Of a stretch of DNA of 64,000 nucleotides, positions 60,001 to 64,000 are shown piece by piece. Source of the DNA: Allodiplogaster sudhausi (lineage: Eukaryota > Nematoda > Chromadorea > Rhabditida > Diplogasteridae); the NCBI GenBank assembly GCA_945643635.1, contig CALZFC010000033.1:1206001-1270000 (forward strand). The letters run 5' to 3'. Every line of letters begins with the position of its first letter. The first letter of the stretch is position 1. The position numbers were made by a program, and so were the translations under genes. A model generated the notes under the pieces. It did not search any database. It saw only the letters and a program-made list of their open reading frames with translations, and was not told the DNA's origin.

Positions 60001-62917
60001 TGCAAACATGTCCGCGATGTTAGTTAGAAGAGATTAACGATTCTTACGGTATTGCAAACCCTCCTCGCATTTCAGTTCGATCCCGATAGTATGAAGGTGC
60101 CTGGATTCCTTATCATCGACACTCCCGGCCACGAAAGCTTCTCGTATGTTGATCAATCCCTGTCTTTCTGATCACACCGACTTTATCTGTATTGCCCGTT
60201 GGATATTTTCTCTTTGTAGAAACCTTCGTTCGCGTGGTTCATCTCTTTGCGACTTTGCGATTCTGGTAGTGGATATCATGCACGGGTTGGAACCGCAGAC
60301 GATTGAATCTCTCCAACTTCTCCTCAAGCGAGGAACTCCTTTTGTCATTGCTCTTAACAAGGTAGAGTTTATTCACACCACAAGGTAGAAGCGATCTTTG
60401 ATGTCGCCAGTCTCTCCTATTGTACAGAATTGTTGTTGAGATTGATCGATTGTACGGCTACGAGTCAAATCCTCGAAAGGATGTCTACGTCCATCTGAAA
60501 TCTCAGCCGAACAACGCTCAGCTCGAGTTCAAGGACCGATACAACAAGATCGTTGCCGAGTTCGCAGAACAAGTCTCTTTTCAACTATTTCTTTCCCTAC
60601 AACTTGAGTTGTTTGATTGTCAATGTTGAAGGGAGTGAATGTATGCCTCTCGAACCAGCTGAAGGACCGCGACGATTACGTCGCAATGGTTCCCACTTCT
60701 GCATTCATGGGAGATGGAATCGGTTAGAGAGAAAGAGAGAAAGAGAAAGTAAAGAATGGAAGGCACAGCTCTTACAATTCAAATCCAGCTAATATATTGG
60801 AATTACCTTCACTATCTTATCAATGTTAGTTGCTTTGGAAGCTCCTGATAGTGCTGTGGTAACACGGAGAGGGGGCGACAAAAATAATGCAAAGATGATG
60901 ACAGGTAACATCATGTCCTTCATCTGCATGATTACGCAGACTCGTCACGCCCAGAAGCTGGCTTATTCTGAGGAGTTGGATGCCACTGTCATGGAGGTCT
61001 CCTTTTAATTATATTTCTTTTTTTTTTAAATCTAAACATCTTTGTCTAAAGTGTTTGACTGTTATTAATCGGTTAAAATGAATTAATCGGTTGAAATCTG
61101 TTGCAGGTGAAAGCGATGGCAGGCATGGGAACAACGATGGATGTCATTATTGTGAATGGAGAACTGAAGGTGGATGACGTGATCATTGTGACTGGAATAG
61201 ATGGAGCCATCATGGCCCAGATCAGAGGGCTCTGCTTGCCGCATCCGCTCAGGGAACTCAGGGTTAAGGTCAGCTGATTTCTCGTTAAAGATACAATCAT
61301 TCTATATTGAATTTATATTTTCACCATTTGGACTATTTAGAACGAATACCTGCAACCAAAGTCGGTGAAGGGCGCGCAAGGAGTGAAGGTGATGGCGAAG
61401 GGATTGGAGAAGGCCCTCGCTGGTCTTCCCATCTTCGTCCCCAAGGCTCCCGACGAGGTCGAAGTTCTCAAGTTAGTCCTTTCTCGCATTCTGGAATATT
61501 GTAGTGTTATGCCCTTACGAATGAGAATGGCGAGTTGTGTTGGTTAATTTGGAGGAAAACGGATATTGCCTTGAATATAAGATAGGATGATTTAGCAGAA
61601 CTACCTGATTTCAGGAAAGAAGCGGAGGCTCAGCTGTCGAAGGCTCTGATGGCGATAAAGAAGAAGACGGAGGGAGTGTACGTACAGGCATCCACTCTCG
61701 GCTCCCTCGAGGCACTCCTCGAGTTCCTCAAATCTCAGAAGATTCCGGTATCCCTTCCTTCATTTCTTGCTGCATAATTCTGCTCTCTGCTCTGTGAGAC
61801 TTCCTCTTATTCTGATCCTTTGCAGTACTCAAACGTCAACATTGGCCCCGTGCACAAGAAAGATGTCCAGAAAGCCTCCGCAATGCTTGAACACAACCCT
61901 GAGTCAGATTTTCACAGTTTCATTTCACTCAGTTTTTATTTATTTATTTTTTGCCATTAAATTCTATTTCTCTTTTATGGATATGATACTTGAGTTTGCA
62001 GCATTTAGTATGAGTTTGAATACCTCACAAATCTTGTAGATACGCTTGCATCCTTGCATTCGACGTGCGAGTGGAGAGAGAAGCGCAGCAGTTTGCAGAC
62101 AAGGAGGGAGTGCGCGTCTTCCAGGCTGACATCATCTACCATCTAGAGGATGAATTCCTCAAGTATCGGTCAGTCTTGCGATAAGCTAACAGGCTCCTTA
62201 TTCCTATCTTCACAGTAATCCTAGCCTGCTCTTTACAGAGAGGAGTTGCGGATGAAGGCACGGAAAGATAACGAACATCTCGCTGTCTTCCCTTGCAAAT
62301 TGCGCATCTTGCCACAACACATTTTCAATGCTAGGTACTTTTATTTGTGAAGGTTTATTTTATTGTGTGGTTTTAATAGGTATATGGAAATTAAAGTTGG
62401 TATTTGTCACTTAAAAAATTAAGTTTTTAAAGAAACTGAATATCTTGTAGGAATCCGATAGTGGTTGGAGTGAACATCGAAGCGGGGCAGCTGAAGAAGG
62501 GAACTCCCATTTGTGTTCCCAGTAAAGATGTCAGTTGCATGTCCTCCCATTTATCTACGATCCTTGTCTAGATTAGAAGTACTCTCTGATTTGCAGTCCA
62601 TTTTCTTGGGGAACGTCGCGTCGATCGAACGGAATCACGAGCAAGTCGATCTGGCCAAGCAGGGCGAAGAGGTCTTTTATATTCAGTTCTAAAACTTTAC
62701 TCAATGCACTTCAGGAAGAATTTTTTTTAATATGCGAAGTGAGAGAGAACTGGATCGAGGACGATGAATTCTTACTACGTTCTCTTTTTTTTAGGTATGC
62801 ATTAAGATTGAGAATACGACTGGAGAGGCTCCGAAGCTGTATGGCCGTCACTTTACCCACGAAGATGCACTCGTGAGCAGGGTTAGACAACCTTCCCTTC
62901 TCTGTCCTCTTTCTCTT

Positions 62918-62952
<35 letters not shown>

Positions 62953-63098
62953 CTCTCTTTCTCTCCCTCCCTCTGTATCCTTGGATGTAGATCTCTCGCG
63001 AGTCGATAGATGTGTGCAAGACATACTTCCGTGATGATCTGACCAAGCTGGACTGGCAGCTCGTGATTCAGTTGAAGCGTCTGCTCGACATCATGTAA
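57009..63098 (+). CDS. eIF5B: Eukaryotic translation initiation factor 5B (eIF5B, IF2-type GTPase)
   Basis: GTPase that joins the 60S subunit to the initiation complex in the cytosol. The start [12 protein letters not shown] at 57009 is followed by many small exons coding the long Lys/Glu-rich N terminus (57.1-59.5 kb; e.g. [12 protein letters not shown], poly-Lys runs, [10 protein letters not shown]), usual for eIF5B. The GTPase domain: [19 protein letters not shown] and G1 GHVDTGKT (exon 59754-59861), G2 [16 protein letters not shown] (59908-60018), G3 [23 protein letters not shown]4 NKIDRLYG. Domain II and linker: [24 protein letters not shown]. Domain [22 protein letters not shown]. Domain [15 protein letters not shown] and [12 protein letters not shown] with TAA 63096-63098. 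G motifs are intact. A 57-nt to 400-nt intron set interrupts it; 60724-60904 is an intron between GDGIG and NIMSF. No frame defects seen. Confidence 0.95.
62915..62972 (+). repeat. Intronic CT microsatellite before the last eIF5B exon
   Basis: A (CT)n tract sits in the final eIF5B intron upstream of the acceptor GATGTAG at 62991, on the sense strand, where it can act as an extended polypyrimidine tract. Confidence 0.5.
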
Positions 63099-64000
63099 GT
63101 GATGCTGGCAAAGTGCCAGATTGTTACTGCTTGGAGTGCCAGCCAAGCGTCCCTTGTTACTGCGTCATAACGATCCTTGTTATATGTGGTACGTTGTCGG
63201 TTCCCATTTATCTCCCTTTTATTGTTCTTTCAACTTTCTTACTTGTCTATTATCTATCCAATATGAGTTCGTTTATTTCGCTTGTATTTCTTACTGGTGG
63301 AAATATTCCCGCCTTTGTCCGGGATATATAATTAATTGCTGTTGGAGAAAGAAGATCCTGCCTCGGGCGCTTGTGTTTCTTGGCTGTCAAGTGATTTTAT
63401 TTCTTATGGTTTATACTAGGTTTTATGTGCGACTAGTCAAGGAGAATTCTCTGCGTGTTCCTGCCGTAAAATGCCCTTTTCATTTTTTTTCTGCTTTGTT
63501 CACTATTGTCTATGGCGGTTGGAAATAAATATGAGATGTTCTTCAGGTTTAACCTGCGGCAAACTCCGCTGTGTAGTTCGCGTAGGCATCTCAAACAACA
63601 AGGAAAGCATCCGCTTTAGTTATCCATTCGCATTCACTACTCTCGCAACCCTAACCTAAGCCTCTCTCTCTCTCATCTCTCTCTCGCTCTCTCTCTCTCA
63701 TCTCTCTCTCTCTCCTCTCTCTATCTCTCTCTTTCACTGTTTCTCTATCTCTGTCTCTCTTGCCTCTCTTGGAATGCTCTGTCAATCTTGAACAACATAA
63801 ACTGGTCTCCCTTTATGCGTGTCTGCTTCCGCCGTCTCCATGCTTGCGTAAGCCATGGTGATTGCTGTTCCTTTGTCTCTTCCGTGAGATGGATGGCATG
63901 TCATGGCCTTCACTAAGCTTCGGGGGCATACTGTATGAAGGGTGGGCGTGGCTTATGTGAACTAGAGGAGTGGAGGTTATGTTAAGAAATGTGATGCGAT
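63099..64000. other. 3' flank of eIF5B with CT microsatellite
   Basis: Presumed 3' UTR and intergenic DNA. CT tract at about 63661-63765. The open frames at 63.1-63.66 kb have no motifs; small inverted pairs near 63548-63575 are too short to call. Confidence 0.4.

Noticed and set aside
63537..63600. Spliced-leader-like GGTTTAA sequence downstream of eIF5B
   Set aside because: Only the first few bases resemble a leader; no donor site or Sm-site context could be made out.

Overview
The window is a stretch of a eukaryotic, most likely nematode, nuclear genome. Genes are built from many small exons separated by short introns (often 45-100 nt) with T-rich/CAG acceptors. One secreted protein (49.2-50.7 kb) carries cysteine modules of the kind found in nematode MIG-18-like proteins, and the ionotropic-receptor gene starts 3 nt after a good splice acceptor, as expected for spliced-leader trans-splicing. 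The assignment is an inference: no rRNA, spliced-leader RNA or species-specific marker is present.

Left part (0.2-10.9 kb): three genes in tandem on the minus strand. They are a SET-domain histone methyltransferase with pre-SET and post-SET (223-3814), a short ionotropic glutamate-receptor-like channel (4644-7021) and phosphoacetylglucosamine mutase (PGM3/AGM1, UDP-GlcNAc synthesis, 8103-10915). The mutase reading frame has two disruptions that look like indels.

Middle left (11-27.3 kb): a mobile-element district. It holds three near-identical ~1.2 kb units with 146-bp direct repeats and a gag-like ORF, inverted and rearranged copies of their ends, a GC-rich array of hairpin-forming imperfect tandem repeats (25.1-26.0 kb), and an intact-looking 11-exon plus-strand gene (19.7-24.25 kb). 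One 1.67-kb exon of that gene encodes a transposase-like (RNase H/DDE-looking) protein, joined to Arg/Glu-rich exons.

Centre (27.3-47.3 kb): gene-poor DNA saturated with CT/GA microsatellites. It contains a 1.3-kb terminal-inverted-repeat element (29.0-30.3 kb) and two convergent genes for single-pass membrane proteins with Ser/Pro-rich tails (34.2-37.0 kb plus; 38.06-39.72 kb minus).

Right part (47.5-63.1 kb): compact genes. They are a Lys/Glu-rich probable nuclear protein (minus), the MIG-18-like secreted protein (minus), a bacterial-type guanine deaminase with introns (plus), a SMYD4-like SET/MYND protein (minus) and, head to head with it, translation initiation factor eIF5B (plus). The last 0.9 kb is non-coding.

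All exon structures were worked out by eye from reading frames, splice-site phases and remembered family motifs; none has transcript support here. Several single-base problems (mutase, the 34-37 kb gene, the first exon of the SET gene) look more like uncorrected indels than biology, but pseudogenisation is possible.
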